Below, in pieces: positions 35,505-44,608 of a DNA stretch of 64,000 bases. Numbering within the stretch: the stretch's first letter is position 1; each line of letters opens with the position of its first letter. This DNA is from Flavobacterium pokkalii (GTDB lineage Bacteria > Bacteroidota > Bacteroidia > Flavobacteriales > Flavobacteriaceae). A program made the position numbers and the translations under genes. The notes below the pieces were generated by a model, which did no database searches, was not told the origin of the DNA, and saw nothing but the letters and a program-made list of their open reading frames with translations. The stretch covers positions 372,001 to 436,000 of the forward strand of contig NZ_NASZ01000001.1 in NCBI RefSeq assembly GCF_014596575.1, read 5' to 3'.

Positions 35505-35575
35505 CTAGCCCTGACGGTAGAGGCATCCTTGTAGTGGATTTCTTTAAGCCGCTACAAGATACAGCGAATGGCAGG
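35505..35575 (-). repeat. structured dispersed element, copy 2 (inverted)
   Basis: A 71-bp relative of the element at 32993-33065 in reverse orientation. Ends (CTAG, AGGGCTAG when read on the minus strand) and the GGAT core are conserved; the stems differ in sequence but keep pairing (CTTGTAG/CTACAAG, CCTG/CAGG). Confidence 0.8.
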
Positions 35576-35610
35576 TATTTATCGTTGTTTTTAAGTAATA
35601 TTTTCTGCTC

Positions 35611-35655
35611 CAAAAAATAAAATCCCATCTCATTCCTAAAAACAAGACGGGATTT
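35611..35655 (-). terminator. terminator of the GH63-like gene
   Basis: AAATCCCATCT / AGACGGGATTT form an 11-bp stem with one mismatch; on the minus strand a T-rich tract follows. It begins 22 bases after the glucosidase stop. Confidence 0.8.
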
Positions 35656-35676
35656 TAATATAAATGGTTTTAAATT

Positions 35677-38301
35677 TTAACTGTTTTCCTCCAGTTCCAA
35701 AATCAAATTAGCAATCAGGGCTGTCCATCCGGTTTGATGGGAAGCGCCAAGACCTTTTCCGGTATCGCCATCAAAAAATTCATAGAACAGATGTTCGTTT
35801 CTAAAATGCTCGTCTTTGGCAAAATGCATTTCGTGGTCGTCCGAATGGTATTGGAATTTGCCATCACTATTGCGTTCAAACAGTTTGATTAAACGTTTGG
35901 TCAATTCGTTAGCGATTTCTTTTAAATTCAATTTGTTGCCTGATCCTGTTGGGAATTCATAGATATATGTTGGTCCGTAAAAAGTATAATATTTACGAAG
36001 CGATTGGATAATCATATAGTTTAACGGCATCCAGATAGGGCCACGCCAGTTCGAATTTCCACCAAACATATTCGAACGGCTTTCTCCCGGTTCGTACTGA
36101 ATTTGGTGACGTCCATGATGTTCAAAAACAAAAGGATGATCCTTATGGAATTTAGACAGGGAACGAATTCCGTAATCCGACAGGAATTCGTTTTCATCTA
36201 ATAAACGGATTAAAAGATGTTCGAGTCGGAAGCCACGCATAATCGAGAACAGGAAGTTGCCATCGGGATTGGATTTTTCTAAATTCGAAATTAAGGAAGC
36301 AAGGTCAGGACGGGTTCTGATGATTTCGTTAGCTCTTTTTCTAAAATCCTGTAATTGGTCGAAGAGCTCTTTGTTCATGATTTCGACCGCAAACAGTGGA
36401 ATTACTCCCACCAGAGAACGCACTTTTAAACGTTCGGCTTTACCATTTGCCATTTCCACTACGTCATAGTAAAAATTGTCTTCGTCATCCCAAAGCGAAA
36501 TATCTTTTTTCCCGATGTGGTGCATTGCCCAGGCAATATTCAAAAAGTGTCTGAAAAATTTAGCCGATACATCTTCGTAAATTTTATTGGTTTTGGCCAG
36601 TTCCAGTGACATGCGAAGCATATTCAGCGAAAACATAGCCATCCAGCTAGTGGCATCAGCCTGTTGCATTTTTTTTATTCCTTCGGGCATGTGGTTGCGG
36701 TCAAAAACCCCAATGTTATCTAAGCCCAGGAAGCCTCCTTCGAATAAGTCGGTACCGCTGGTATCTTTTTGGTTCACCCACCAGGTAAAATTGATGAGTA
36801 ATTTTTGAAAAGCAGTTTCTAAGAAATCAGTATCTGCTTTTCCGGTTTTGTTTTTGTCTTTATCATAAACGGTCCACACCGCCCAGGAATGCACGGGAGG
36901 ATTGACATCGCTAAAGTTCCATTCGTAAGCCGGAATTTGTCCGTTAGGATGCATGTAGCTTTCCTGTAAAACGAGCAGCAATTGTTGCTTGGCAAAATAA
37001 GGGTCAATTTCTACAAAGGAAGCCATGTGAAAAGCCAAATCCCAGGCGGCATACCAAGGATATTCCCATTTGTCAGGCATTGAAATCACATGACGATTGG
37101 TGAGATGCTGCCAGGAAAAATTCCGCATGTTAGAACGATGTGGCGGTTCTTCTTTAGGGCCTCCAAAGAGCCATTTGAAAACATCGTTATAATAAAACTG
37201 CTTGGTCCATAACAAACCTGAAAAAGCACTTTTGGCTATGATTCTGTGGGCTTCAGGGATTTTTTCGGTGATAATGTCACTGTAAAAGGCTTCGCATTCT
37301 GTTTTCCGTTGGTCAAAAATAGATTCAAAATCTCCCCAGGGATTGTTTAATGGTAGATGACTTAAACGAACTCTAATGCTTTTTTCTTCGCCGGCTTTTA
37401 ATTCTAATTCATGCCAGATAGCGACTTTAGTTCCAAATTTCTCCGGATTTACAGTTGGTTCTCCTTTGGTAACATGATTGTTGATACCGTCTTTAACGTA
37501 TTTATATTCGTTAGCGAAATTGTAAATACGCTCGTTATTGGTTTCGTTTTCACAAAATAATTGTTTGCCATTTTCATGGTATAAGTAATAATCTTCAATA
37601 CGACTGCTTTTAGAAAGCACTGCATTTTCAGAAACCGATTCCATATTCGGTCTTGGGTGACGGTTGTTGTGTTTCCAGAAATTTCTAAACCAATAATGCG
37701 GCAATACATGAATTTTGGCTGTTTCTGTACCTCTGTTGACCACTGTAATTTTCATCAATAAATCTTCTACATCCGCTTTGGCATATTCGATAAAACAATC
37801 AAAATAAGCATTGTTGTCAAAGCTGTTGCTGTCCAAAATCTCAAATTCCGGTTCTTCACGGCTTCGTTGGTTTTTTTGAACCAAATCCGTGTAAGGGAAT
37901 TCGTTTTGTGGGTATTTATAGAGGTATTTATTGTAAGTGTGCGTAGGTGTCGAAACCTGATGGAAGTACAATTCTTTGACATCCTCACCATGATTTCCCT
38001 GATTGTTTGTTAGACCAAAAAGGCGTTCTTTAAGAATAGGATCTTTACCATTCCAAAAAGCAGCAGCCAGACATACAATTTCTCTGGAATCACAAAAACC
38101 GCCAATGCCTTCTTCGCCCCAGCGATAGGCGTTACTTCGGGCTTTGTCGTGGTCAATAAATTCCCAGGCTTCTCCGTGTTCGCTGTAATCTTCACGTACC
38201 GTTCCCCATTGTCTTTCGGCTAGGTAAGGACCCCATTTTTTCCAATTTCTGTAATTATTTGCAACAGCTAGTCTTTCTTTTTCTGAAGTGGTATGCGCCA
38301 T
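35677..38301 (-). CDS. GH63-like glucosidase
   Basis: An 874-residue cytoplasmic protein (no signal peptide) of the (alpha/alpha)6-barrel GH63-like group, related to mannosyl-oligosaccharide glucosidase and bacterial mannosylglycerate/trehalose-type hydrolases. Recognisable segments are EWGTVREDYSEHG-like opening (RQWGTVREDYSEHG, about 29-42), PDKWEYPWYAAWDLAFH (about 410-426), GQIPAYEWNFSDVNPP (about 455-470) and NWRGPIWMPLNYMI near the end. Substrate is uncertain, probably an alpha-glucoside. It is well separated from the starch locus and stands alone with its own terminator. Confidence 0.85.
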   Translation of the reverse strand: MAHTTSEKERLAVANNYRNWKKWGPYLAERQWGTVREDYSEHGEAWEFIDHDKARSNAYRWGEEGIGGFCDSREIVCLAAAFWNGKDPILKERLFGLTNNQGNHGEDVKELYFHQVSTPTHTYNKYLYKYPQNEFPYTDLVQKNQRSREEPEFEILDSNSFDNNAYFDCFIEYAKADVEDLLMKITVVNRGTETAKIHVLPHYWFRNFWKHNNRHPRPNMESVSENAVLSKSSRIEDYYLYHENGKQLFCENETNNERIYNFANEYKYVKDGINNHVTKGEPTVNPEKFGTKVAIWHELELKAGEEKSIRVRLSHLPLNNPWGDFESIFDQRKTECEAFYSDIITEKIPEAHRIIAKSAFSGLLWTKQFYYNDVFKWLFGGPKEEPPHRSNMRNFSWQHLTNRHVISMPDKWEYPWYAAWDLAFHMASFVEIDPYFAKQQLLLVLQESYMHPNGQIPAYEWNFSDVNPPVHSWAVWTVYDKDKNKTGKADTDFLETAFQKLLINFTWWVNQKDTSGTDLFEGGFLGLDNIGVFDRNHMPEGIKKMQQADATSWMAMFSLNMLRMSLELAKTNKIYEDVSAKFFRHFLNIAWAMHHIGKKDISLWDDEDNFYYDVVEMANGKAERLKVRSLVGVIPLFAVEIMNKELFDQLQDFRKRANEIIRTRPDLASLISNLEKSNPDGNFLFSIMRGFRLEHLLIRLLDENEFLSDYGIRSLSKFHKDHPFVFEHHGRHQIQYEPGESRSNMFGGNSNWRGPIWMPLNYMIIQSLRKYYTFYGPTYIYEFPTGSGNKLNLKEIANELTKRLIKLFERNSDGKFQYHSDDHEMHFAKDEHFRNEHLFYEFFDGDTGKGLGASHQTGWTALIANLILELEENS

Positions 38302-38493
38302 AATTTTGTGGTATTTTTTAAAACCAGCTTTTGATTTTTAGAGCTTGGTTATAAGTAAAAATAAGACTTTTTTCTGCAACTGTTTCAGTGTAAGTTAAGT
38401 ATTGTCTAATTGAAAGAATTGCAAAGTTTCTTTTTCTGTTTCAGAAAAAAAGAAGGACTTTTTTTGAGGAAGTGCTAGTTAAAATTTTAATAA

Positions 38494-38529
38494 ATAAAAA
38501 AATCCCGCCTTTAAGTTAAGACGGGATTT
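38494..38529 (-). terminator. terminator of the mscS gene
   Basis: AAATCCCG / CGGGATTT pair around a loop of about 13 bases; on the minus strand seven T residues follow. It lies 21 bases after the mscS stop. Confidence 0.85.
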
Positions 38530-38550
38530 GAGAGTTGTGTTTGAAAAAAA

Positions 38551-39387
38551 TTATTTCTCTTTAATAAAATGCATATCCATTTGCGGAAAAGGAATGTTGA
38601 GGTTGTAATTAGCAAATTGGGTATAAACCTTTTCATTCATGTCAAAGAATACATTCCAATAATCAGGTCCATCTACCCAAACTCTTACAGTAAAATTCAC
38701 CGAACTATCAGCAAGAGCAGCTAATCCAACGAAAGGAGCCGGATCTTTTAAGATTCTTTCGTCCTGAGCGATAAAATCATTGATAGCTCTTTTGAAATTT
38801 TGGACGTCATCTCCATAGGCAATTCCAAAAGTCCAATCGACTCTTCTTGTAGGTTCAGCCGAATAATTGATTAAAGCGCCTGTTGAAAGTGGGCCATTAG
38901 GAATAATTACCAGTTTTTTATCGGCTGTGTTCAGCATGGTCGAAAAAATGCTGATTTCTTTTACCGTACCTGTGAATCCCTGGGCTTCGATAAAATCACC
39001 AATTTTAAATGGTTTCAGGATTAAGATGATAACACCTCCGGCAAAATTTTGTAAAGTTCCCGATAGCGCCATACCTACAGCCAAACCGGCAGCTCCCAGA
39101 ATGGCTACGAATGAAGTCATTTGGATTCCAATCATTCCCATTACTGTTACGAAAACTAAAGCTTTCAGGGCAATGTTAGTCAAGCTTTTTAAAAACGGAA
39201 CTAATGATTGGTCTATTTTAGATTTTTCTAAGGATTTGCCAACGGCTTTTGTGATGATTTTTGTGAACCATAAACCAATAATCAAAACGATAATTCCACC
39301 CACTAATTTAGGGGCGTATTCAATTCCAAAATCGATTAATTTTTCTACATATTTGTTTACGGTTGTTACGTGTTCTTCAATAATCAT
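38551..39387 (-). CDS. MscS-family mechanosensitive channel
   Basis: A 278-residue small-conductance channel releasing solutes on hypo-osmotic shock. Three membrane helices (about 24-45, 62-80 and 88-110) are followed by the glycine/alanine-rich pore helix (GAAGLAVGMALSGTLQNFAGGVIILILKPF), then the beta domain starting FKIGDFIEAQG. Length and order match E. coli MscS. It lies 23 bases after the MMPL gene in the same direction, so cotranscription is likely. Confidence 0.95.
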   Translation of the reverse strand: MIIEEHVTTVNKYVEKLIDFGIEYAPKLVGGIIVLIIGLWFTKIITKAVGKSLEKSKIDQSLVPFLKSLTNIALKALVFVTVMGMIGIQMTSFVAILGAAGLAVGMALSGTLQNFAGGVIILILKPFKIGDFIEAQGFTGTVKEISIFSTMLNTADKKLVIIPNGPLSTGALINYSAEPTRRVDWTFGIAYGDDVQNFKRAINDFIAQDERILKDPAPFVGLAALADSSVNFTVRVWVDGPDYWNVFFDMNEKVYTQFANYNLNIPFPQMDMHFIKEK

Positions 39388-39410
39388 TTTTTTGTTTTTT
39401 TATTCTAATT

Positions 39411-41810
39411 TTATTTGTCTTCTAATTCGTCTAGATGGTCTAAAACATCAATTTTAGGTTCGATAAATTCCTGTTCGTTAGCCAATGATTTGTTTAATGT
39501 TAAAACCAAACAAGGTAATAACATCAAATTAGAAAGCATTCCAAAAGCAAGCGTGATAGCAATTAATCCTCCAAGAGCTACAGTTCCGCCAAAATCAGAA
39601 AGCATGAAAACAGAGAATCCTGCAAATAATACTACTGAAGTATAAAACATACTGATTCCGGATTCTTTAATTGTGGCAAATACCGATTTTTTAATCTTCC
39701 AGTTGTTGTGTGTAAGTTCCTGACGATATTGTGCCAAAAAGTGAATGGTATCATCAACTGATAAACCAAACGCAATACTAAAGACTAATATTGTGGAAGG
39801 TTTTAACGGAATGCCAAAATAGCCCATTAAACCAGCTGTAATAGCAAGTGGAAGTAAATTAGGGATTAAAGAAACGACTACCATTTTGAACGAACGGAAC
39901 ATGAAAACCATTAACATGGATATAAGGAAAATGGCAAACAAAATCGAACTAACTAAGTTATCCAATAAATATTTGGTTCCTTTTTCAAAAACCAAAGCTT
40001 TTCCGGTCATGGATACTTTGTAACGCTCTTTTGGGAAAATAGTATTGATTTTTGACCAAAGTTTATCTTCAATTTTAGCCATATTTCCAGTGCCGATGTC
40101 TTTCATGAAAGTGGTAATTCGGGCAACCTGTCCGGTACTGTCCACATAACTTTTCATGATGTTTTCTTTGCTGTCTTTGGTTCCGTTTTTGGCATAACTT
40201 AAAATAAAAGCCTGTTCCTGAGAAGTTGGTAATTCATAATAGTCCGGGTTTCCGTTGTAGTACGCCTGTTTCGAATATTTAACCAAATTAAGAATCGAAA
40301 CCGGTTTAGACAATTCCGGAATTTCTTCGATAGTTTTTTGTAATTCGTCCATTTTTCTCATGGTCGAAAGTTTCATAACTCCCTTTTTGCGTTGGGTGTC
40401 AATGGTAATTTCAAGCGGCATCACGCCGTTGAATTCTTTTTCGAAGAAAAGAATATCATTGAAAAAACCTGTTTTCTTAGGCATGTCTTCAATTAAACTT
40501 CCTGAAGTCTGGATTTTTAAAGCGCCAATACAACTAATCAGAAATAGAAAAATAGCTACTGCATACACATAGCGGCGGTTGTATTTTACGGTTTTTTCTA
40601 TCCAGGAAATAAATTTCTTAGTATAATCACGGCTCAAATGTTCCAAGTGTCGGTCTTTTGGAACGGCCTGATAGCTGTAATAAATAGGAATTACAATCAA
40701 ACACAAAAAGAATAAAGCAATGATGCTTAACGAAGAAACGATACCAAATTCTTTTAACAATTCACTATTGGTAATGATAAAAGTAGCAAAACCGGCTGCT
40801 GTGGTTAAATTGGTCATCAAAGTAGCAGTTCCTACTTTGGTAATTACCCTTTGCAGTGCTCTGGCTTTGTTTCCGTGAGCGCGGTATTCCTGCTGGTATT
40901 TATTAGTCAGGAAAATACAGTTCGGAATTCCGATTACAATCACTAATGAAGGAACAATGGCTGTAAGAACGGTGATTTCGTAATGGAATAATCCCAGTAA
41001 TCCAAAAGTCCACATTACGCCAATAACTACAATAATCATCGAAATTAAAGTAGCGCGGAACGAACGGAAAAAGAAAAAGAAAATAAAGGAGGTAATAAAT
41101 AGCGAGGCTCCAATAAACAGACTGATTTCGTCGGTGATGCTTTTGGCATTTAAAGTTCGAATGTAAGGCATTCCCGAAACCCGAAGATCGATACCGGTTT
41201 CTTTTTCAAAAGCTTCAATTTTCGGGATAAAATCATTTAGGATAAAGTCCTTTCTTGCAGCGGTGTTTACAATTTTTTTATCCATGTAAATGGCCGAACG
41301 AATGGTGCCTTTGTTGTTAAAAAGCAAACCTTCGTAGAAAGGCATTTTTTCGAATAAATCTTTTTTAATGCTGTCCAGATACGCCTGATTGTTTGTCTGA
41401 CTCTGATCTACAAAAGGAGCTAACTCGAAACTTTCAATAGCTTCGTTTTTTTTCAGTTTCTTCAAATCACTTACTGAAATAACCAAATCGATTTCTTTTT
41501 GTGATTTAAGATCGGTCATCAGTTTATTCCAGGCAGCAAAAACTTTCGGGGTAAAAAATACATCGTCTTTGATACCAACAACCATAAGGTTTCCTTCTTC
41601 GCCAAATTCTTTCAGGAAAGCGTTGTATTCTTTGTTAACGATGTTGTCGTCCGGAAGTAAGTTGGCTTCGGTAAATGAAAACCGAATATTTTTCCATTGT
41701 AATCCCAGAAAAATGGTGAACAGAAGAATAAGTCCCAGTATTGCTATTTTGTTTTTAAGTACAATTCGGGCCACAAACTCCCAAAATCCCACTTTTAATT
41801 TCTTTTTCAT
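39411..41810 (-). CDS. RND/MMPL-family membrane transporter
   Basis: The start is placed at MKKKLKVGFWEF (ATG ending 41810); a longer frame begins at 41963, upstream of the -7 promoter box at 41830. The 799-residue protein has the RND layout: one helix (about 20-40), a large periplasmic loop, five helices (about 220-380), another helix and loop (about 420-630), then five more helices. The sterol-sensing/MMPL signature LVFSIAFGLSVDDTIHFLAQYR is present near residue 700. Likely substrates are lipids or hopanoid-like molecules, but none can be proved. mscS follows 23 bases later. Confidence 0.88.
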   Translation of the reverse strand: MKKKLKVGFWEFVARIVLKNKIAILGLILLFTIFLGLQWKNIRFSFTEANLLPDDNIVNKEYNAFLKEFGEEGNLMVVGIKDDVFFTPKVFAAWNKLMTDLKSQKEIDLVISVSDLKKLKKNEAIESFELAPFVDQSQTNNQAYLDSIKKDLFEKMPFYEGLLFNNKGTIRSAIYMDKKIVNTAARKDFILNDFIPKIEAFEKETGIDLRVSGMPYIRTLNAKSITDEISLFIGASLFITSFIFFFFFRSFRATLISMIIVVIGVMWTFGLLGLFHYEITVLTAIVPSLVIVIGIPNCIFLTNKYQQEYRAHGNKARALQRVITKVGTATLMTNLTTAAGFATFIITNSELLKEFGIVSSLSIIALFFLCLIVIPIYYSYQAVPKDRHLEHLSRDYTKKFISWIEKTVKYNRRYVYAVAIFLFLISCIGALKIQTSGSLIEDMPKKTGFFNDILFFEKEFNGVMPLEITIDTQRKKGVMKLSTMRKMDELQKTIEEIPELSKPVSILNLVKYSKQAYYNGNPDYYELPTSQEQAFILSYAKNGTKDSKENIMKSYVDSTGQVARITTFMKDIGTGNMAKIEDKLWSKINTIFPKERYKVSMTGKALVFEKGTKYLLDNLVSSILFAIFLISMLMVFMFRSFKMVVVSLIPNLLPLAITAGLMGYFGIPLKPSTILVFSIAFGLSVDDTIHFLAQYRQELTHNNWKIKKSVFATIKESGISMFYTSVVLFAGFSVFMLSDFGGTVALGGLIAITLAFGMLSNLMLLPCLVLTLNKSLANEQEFIEPKIDVLDHLDELEDK

Positions 41811-41829
41811 AAGGGTTTTAAAATGGCTG

Positions 41830-41837
41830 CAAATGTA
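41830..41837 (-). promoter_or_regulatory. -7 promoter box of the MMPL gene
   Basis: On the minus strand the site reads TACATTTG, a perfect TAnnTTTG, 19 bases before the ATG. It supports the shorter N-terminus. No -33 box was found. Confidence 0.45.
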
Positions 41838-41935
41838 ATGAAAACCAAAGTAAAGGCGTAATTTATTTGTAAATTTTAAATGAATTTTAGGTTTTTGGAG
41901 CGCTTGTTTTTCTTGATTTATAATTAATCTTCGGC

Positions 41936-41968
41936 TTGTAATTTCAATCAAAGAATTTAGCATCTTTG
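41936..41968 (+). promoter_or_regulatory. candidate promoter of the antiporter gene
   Basis: TTG (41936-41938), 22-base spacer, then CATCTTTG (41961-41968), one mismatch to TAnnTTTG. If used, transcription begins after the GTG at 41970, favouring the ATG at 42000. Confidence 0.4.
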
Positions 41969-41999
41969 TGTGAAATTTGAATCAATAATTTTGTGGGTT

Positions 42000-44276
42000 A
42001 TGGTTTTGAAAAAATATAAAAATTCGCTTTTTTATTTTGGGGTTACGGGAGGTTTTTCGGCTTTAATTTATTGGATTATCGGACAGGGAAAATTGCTTCA
42101 GTTGAAAAAAGTACCAATCGGAGTTAAAGCGTCTAATGATTCTTTTAACGATTTTGTTAATTCGATGCTGCATAACTTTCAGGATCCGCTGGCTATTTTG
42201 CTGGCTCAGATTGTGATGATTATCCTTACCGCCCGAATTTTCGGCTGGTTTTTTAAGAAAATTGGGCAACCCACTGTTATTGGTGAAATCATCGCCGGAA
42301 TTGTTCTTGGACCTTCTTTGGTAGGAATGTATTTTCCGGAATTTTCGGCGGCTTTGTTTCCGGAAGCTTCTTTGGGAAATTTGAAGTTTCTAAGTCAGAT
42401 TGGGTTGATTCTTTTTATGTTCGTTATCGGAATGGAATTGGACGTAAAAGTCCTGAAAAATAAGGCTAGTGAAGCTATTGTTATTAGTCACGCCAGTATT
42501 GTGATTCCGTTTGCTATGGGAATCGGTTTGTCTTATTTTGTGTATAATCAATTTGCACCGGAAGGAGTAGAGTTTCTTTCTTTTAGTCTCTTCATGGGAA
42601 TCGCGATGAGTATTACGGCTTTTCCGGTTTTGGCGCGAATTGTTCAGGAGCGCGGAATTCATAAAACCCGATTGGGAGCTATCGTAATTACCTGTGCCGC
42701 TGCCGATGATATTACTGCCTGGTGCTTGCTGGCAGTGGTAATTGCTATTGTAAAAGCCGGTGATTTTGTAGGTTCGTTGTATGTGATTTCGTTGGCATTT
42801 ATTTATGTTTTAGCCATGCTTTATGTGGTCAAACCTTTTCTGAAACGAATAGGTGATTTGTATGCCGAAAAAGAAAATATCGGAAAGCCGGTTATGGCGC
42901 TTTTTTTATTACTGCTTATTCTTTCTTCTTACGCTACCGAAGTAATCGGGATTCATGCCTTGTTTGGTGGTTTTATGATGGGAGCTATCATGCCGGATAT
43001 TGCTAAATTCAGAATGATTTTTATCGAAAAAGTCGAAGATGTATCGGTGATTTTGCTTTTACCGTTATTTTTTGTTTTTACAGGTTTGCATACGCAGGTG
43101 GGCTTGATTAATGATCCGTATTTGTGGAAAGTTACGGCGGCAATTATTGGAGTTGCAGTGATGGGGAAATTTCTGGGAAGCGCACTTGCGGCTAAATTTG
43201 TCGGGCAAAATTGGCATGAAAGTTTGACTATTGGTGCTTTGATGAATACACGGGGTTTGATGGAATTAATTGTCTTGAATATTGGTTTGGAACTAAAAGT
43301 GTTAACTCCTGAAGTTTTTACCATGATGGTCATTATGGCATTGGTTACGACGTTTATGACAGGGCCGGCATTGAACGTGTTGGATTTTATCTTTAAAAAT
43401 AAAAGAGAGGAAGAAAGCGTTGAAGTAATTGACGAGAGTAAATACCGTATTTTGATCTCTTTTGGAAATAATGAAAAAGGAAAATCTTTATTGCGTTTGG
43501 CCAATGGCTTAACCAAAAAACAAAAAAAGACTTCGGTCATTACAGCGATGCATTTGTCTCAAAGTGACGAACTGCATTCGTTTAATTTGGAAGAAATTGA
43601 AAGAGAAACTTTCGAACCTGTTTTTGACGAGTCAGATCAGTTGGGAGTGAAATTGCTTTCTATTTTTAAAGTGACCAACGATATTGAAGCCGAAATTGCC
43701 GATGTGGCTAATAACGGTGATTACGATTTGCTTTTGGTTGGTTTAGGAAAATCGATTTTCGAAGGAAGTTTGCTGGGGAAAGTAATCGGATTTACCACGC
43801 GAATCATTAATCCGGATCGATTGATTGATAAATTCAAAGGAAAAGAAGGTCTGTTCGAAAATTCGCCTTTTGATGAAAGAACAAGGCAAATTGTAGCTAA
43901 AACTAAAACTCCGTTGGGAATTTTAATAGATAATGATTTTGAACAAATGGATCATGTTTTTGTGCCTATTTTAAAATCAGACGATGCGGTGTTGATGGAT
44001 TATGTGCAAAAAATGATTTACAATAATAATTCAAAAATTCATCTGGTGGACAGCAATGGTTTTGTGAAAAATAATTTTGTGATTCAAAGTACTGTGGTGA
44101 CTTTGTTGCAAAAATACCCTAATAATATCAGTGTTATCAGCGATAAAGAAATGAATGCTTCTTTTATCAAACAACAGGATTTGATGCTGATTAGTTTAGA
44201 AAGCTGGAAAAGTGTGATGGATACAGCTGCCGACTGGCTGGTGGATATTCCTTCTGTTTTAATAATTAAATCATAA
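42000..44276 (+). CDS. KefB-like cation:proton antiporter
   Basis: A 758-residue CPA2-type antiporter. Start taken at ATG 42000; a GTG at 41970 in frame would add ten residues but lies close to the predicted transcription start. The membrane part (about 60-450) contains about 12 helices with the signatures GQPTVIGEIIAGIVLGPSL, AADDITAWCLLA (the paired Asp site, as in KefB/NhaS) and GALMNTRGLMELIVL. The C-terminal part (about 470-758) has a UspA/Rossmann-like fold pattern, LISFGNNEKGKSLLRLA. It exchanges K+ or Na+ for H+. The SMR gene begins 2 bases after its stop. Confidence 0.92.
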   Translation: MVLKKYKNSLFYFGVTGGFSALIYWIIGQGKLLQLKKVPIGVKASNDSFNDFVNSMLHNFQDPLAILLAQIVMIILTARIFGWFFKKIGQPTVIGEIIAGIVLGPSLVGMYFPEFSAALFPEASLGNLKFLSQIGLILFMFVIGMELDVKVLKNKASEAIVISHASIVIPFAMGIGLSYFVYNQFAPEGVEFLSFSLFMGIAMSITAFPVLARIVQERGIHKTRLGAIVITCAAADDITAWCLLAVVIAIVKAGDFVGSLYVISLAFIYVLAMLYVVKPFLKRIGDLYAEKENIGKPVMALFLLLLILSSYATEVIGIHALFGGFMMGAIMPDIAKFRMIFIEKVEDVSVILLLPLFFVFTGLHTQVGLINDPYLWKVTAAIIGVAVMGKFLGSALAAKFVGQNWHESLTIGALMNTRGLMELIVLNIGLELKVLTPEVFTMMVIMALVTTFMTGPALNVLDFIFKNKREEESVEVIDESKYRILISFGNNEKGKSLLRLANGLTKKQKKTSVITAMHLSQSDELHSFNLEEIERETFEPVFDESDQLGVKLLSIFKVTNDIEAEIADVANNGDYDLLLVGLGKSIFEGSLLGKVIGFTTRIINPDRLIDKFKGKEGLFENSPFDERTRQIVAKTKTPLGILIDNDFEQMDHVFVPILKSDDAVLMDYVQKMIYNNNSKIHLVDSNGFVKNNFVIQSTVVTLLQKYPNNISVISDKEMNASFIKQQDLMLISLESWKSVMDTAADWLVDIPSVLIIKS

Positions 44277-44278
44277 AT

Positions 44279-44608
44279 ATGAGTTGGCTTTTATTGGTAA
44301 TTGGCGGATTGTTTGAAGTTGCTTTTGCTTCCTGTTTAGGCAAAGCCAAAGAAACTACAGGAATGGAATCGGCTTACTGGATGATTGGTTTTTTGCTGAG
44401 TTTAACGGCGAGTATGTTTTTGTTGTACAAAGCCACGCAGGAATTACCTATCGGGACGGCTTATGCGGTTTGGACCGGAATTGGAGCTGTAGGAACAGTT
44501 TTAGTAGGGATTTTTGTGTTCAAAGAACCGGCAACTTTCTGGCGCTTGTTTTTCATTAGTACGCTTATTGCTTCCATCATCGGACTCAAATTTGTGTCGA
44601 GTCACTAA
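44279..44608 (+). CDS. SMR-family exporter, Gdx/SugE type
   Basis: A 109-residue four-helix transporter. It has the essential membrane glutamate in GGLFEVAF (E13) and the sequence PIGTAYAVWTGIGAVGT, characteristic of SugE/Gdx guanidinium exporters rather than EmrE. It starts 2 bases after the antiporter stop and is probably translated from the same mRNA. The end overlaps that of the converging DUF5686 gene by 4 bases. Confidence 0.92.
   Translation: MSWLLLVIGGLFEVAFASCLGKAKETTGMESAYWMIGFLLSLTASMFLLYKATQELPIGTAYAVWTGIGAVGTVLVGIFVFKEPATFWRLFFISTLIASIIGLKFVSSH

Larger units (their letters stand above)
35335..35676. other. 342-base gap upstream of the HEPN-like gene
   Basis: Holds a short palindrome (CGAAACaaaGTTTCG, 35393-35407), the second structured element (35505-35575) and the terminator of the glucosidase gene. 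An 80-codon frame on the minus strand here runs through the structured element and is not considered real. Confidence 0.55.

Noticed and set aside
35386..35628. 80-codon minus-strand frame
   Set aside because: It runs through the structured element and a terminator arm, and its composition looks non-coding.
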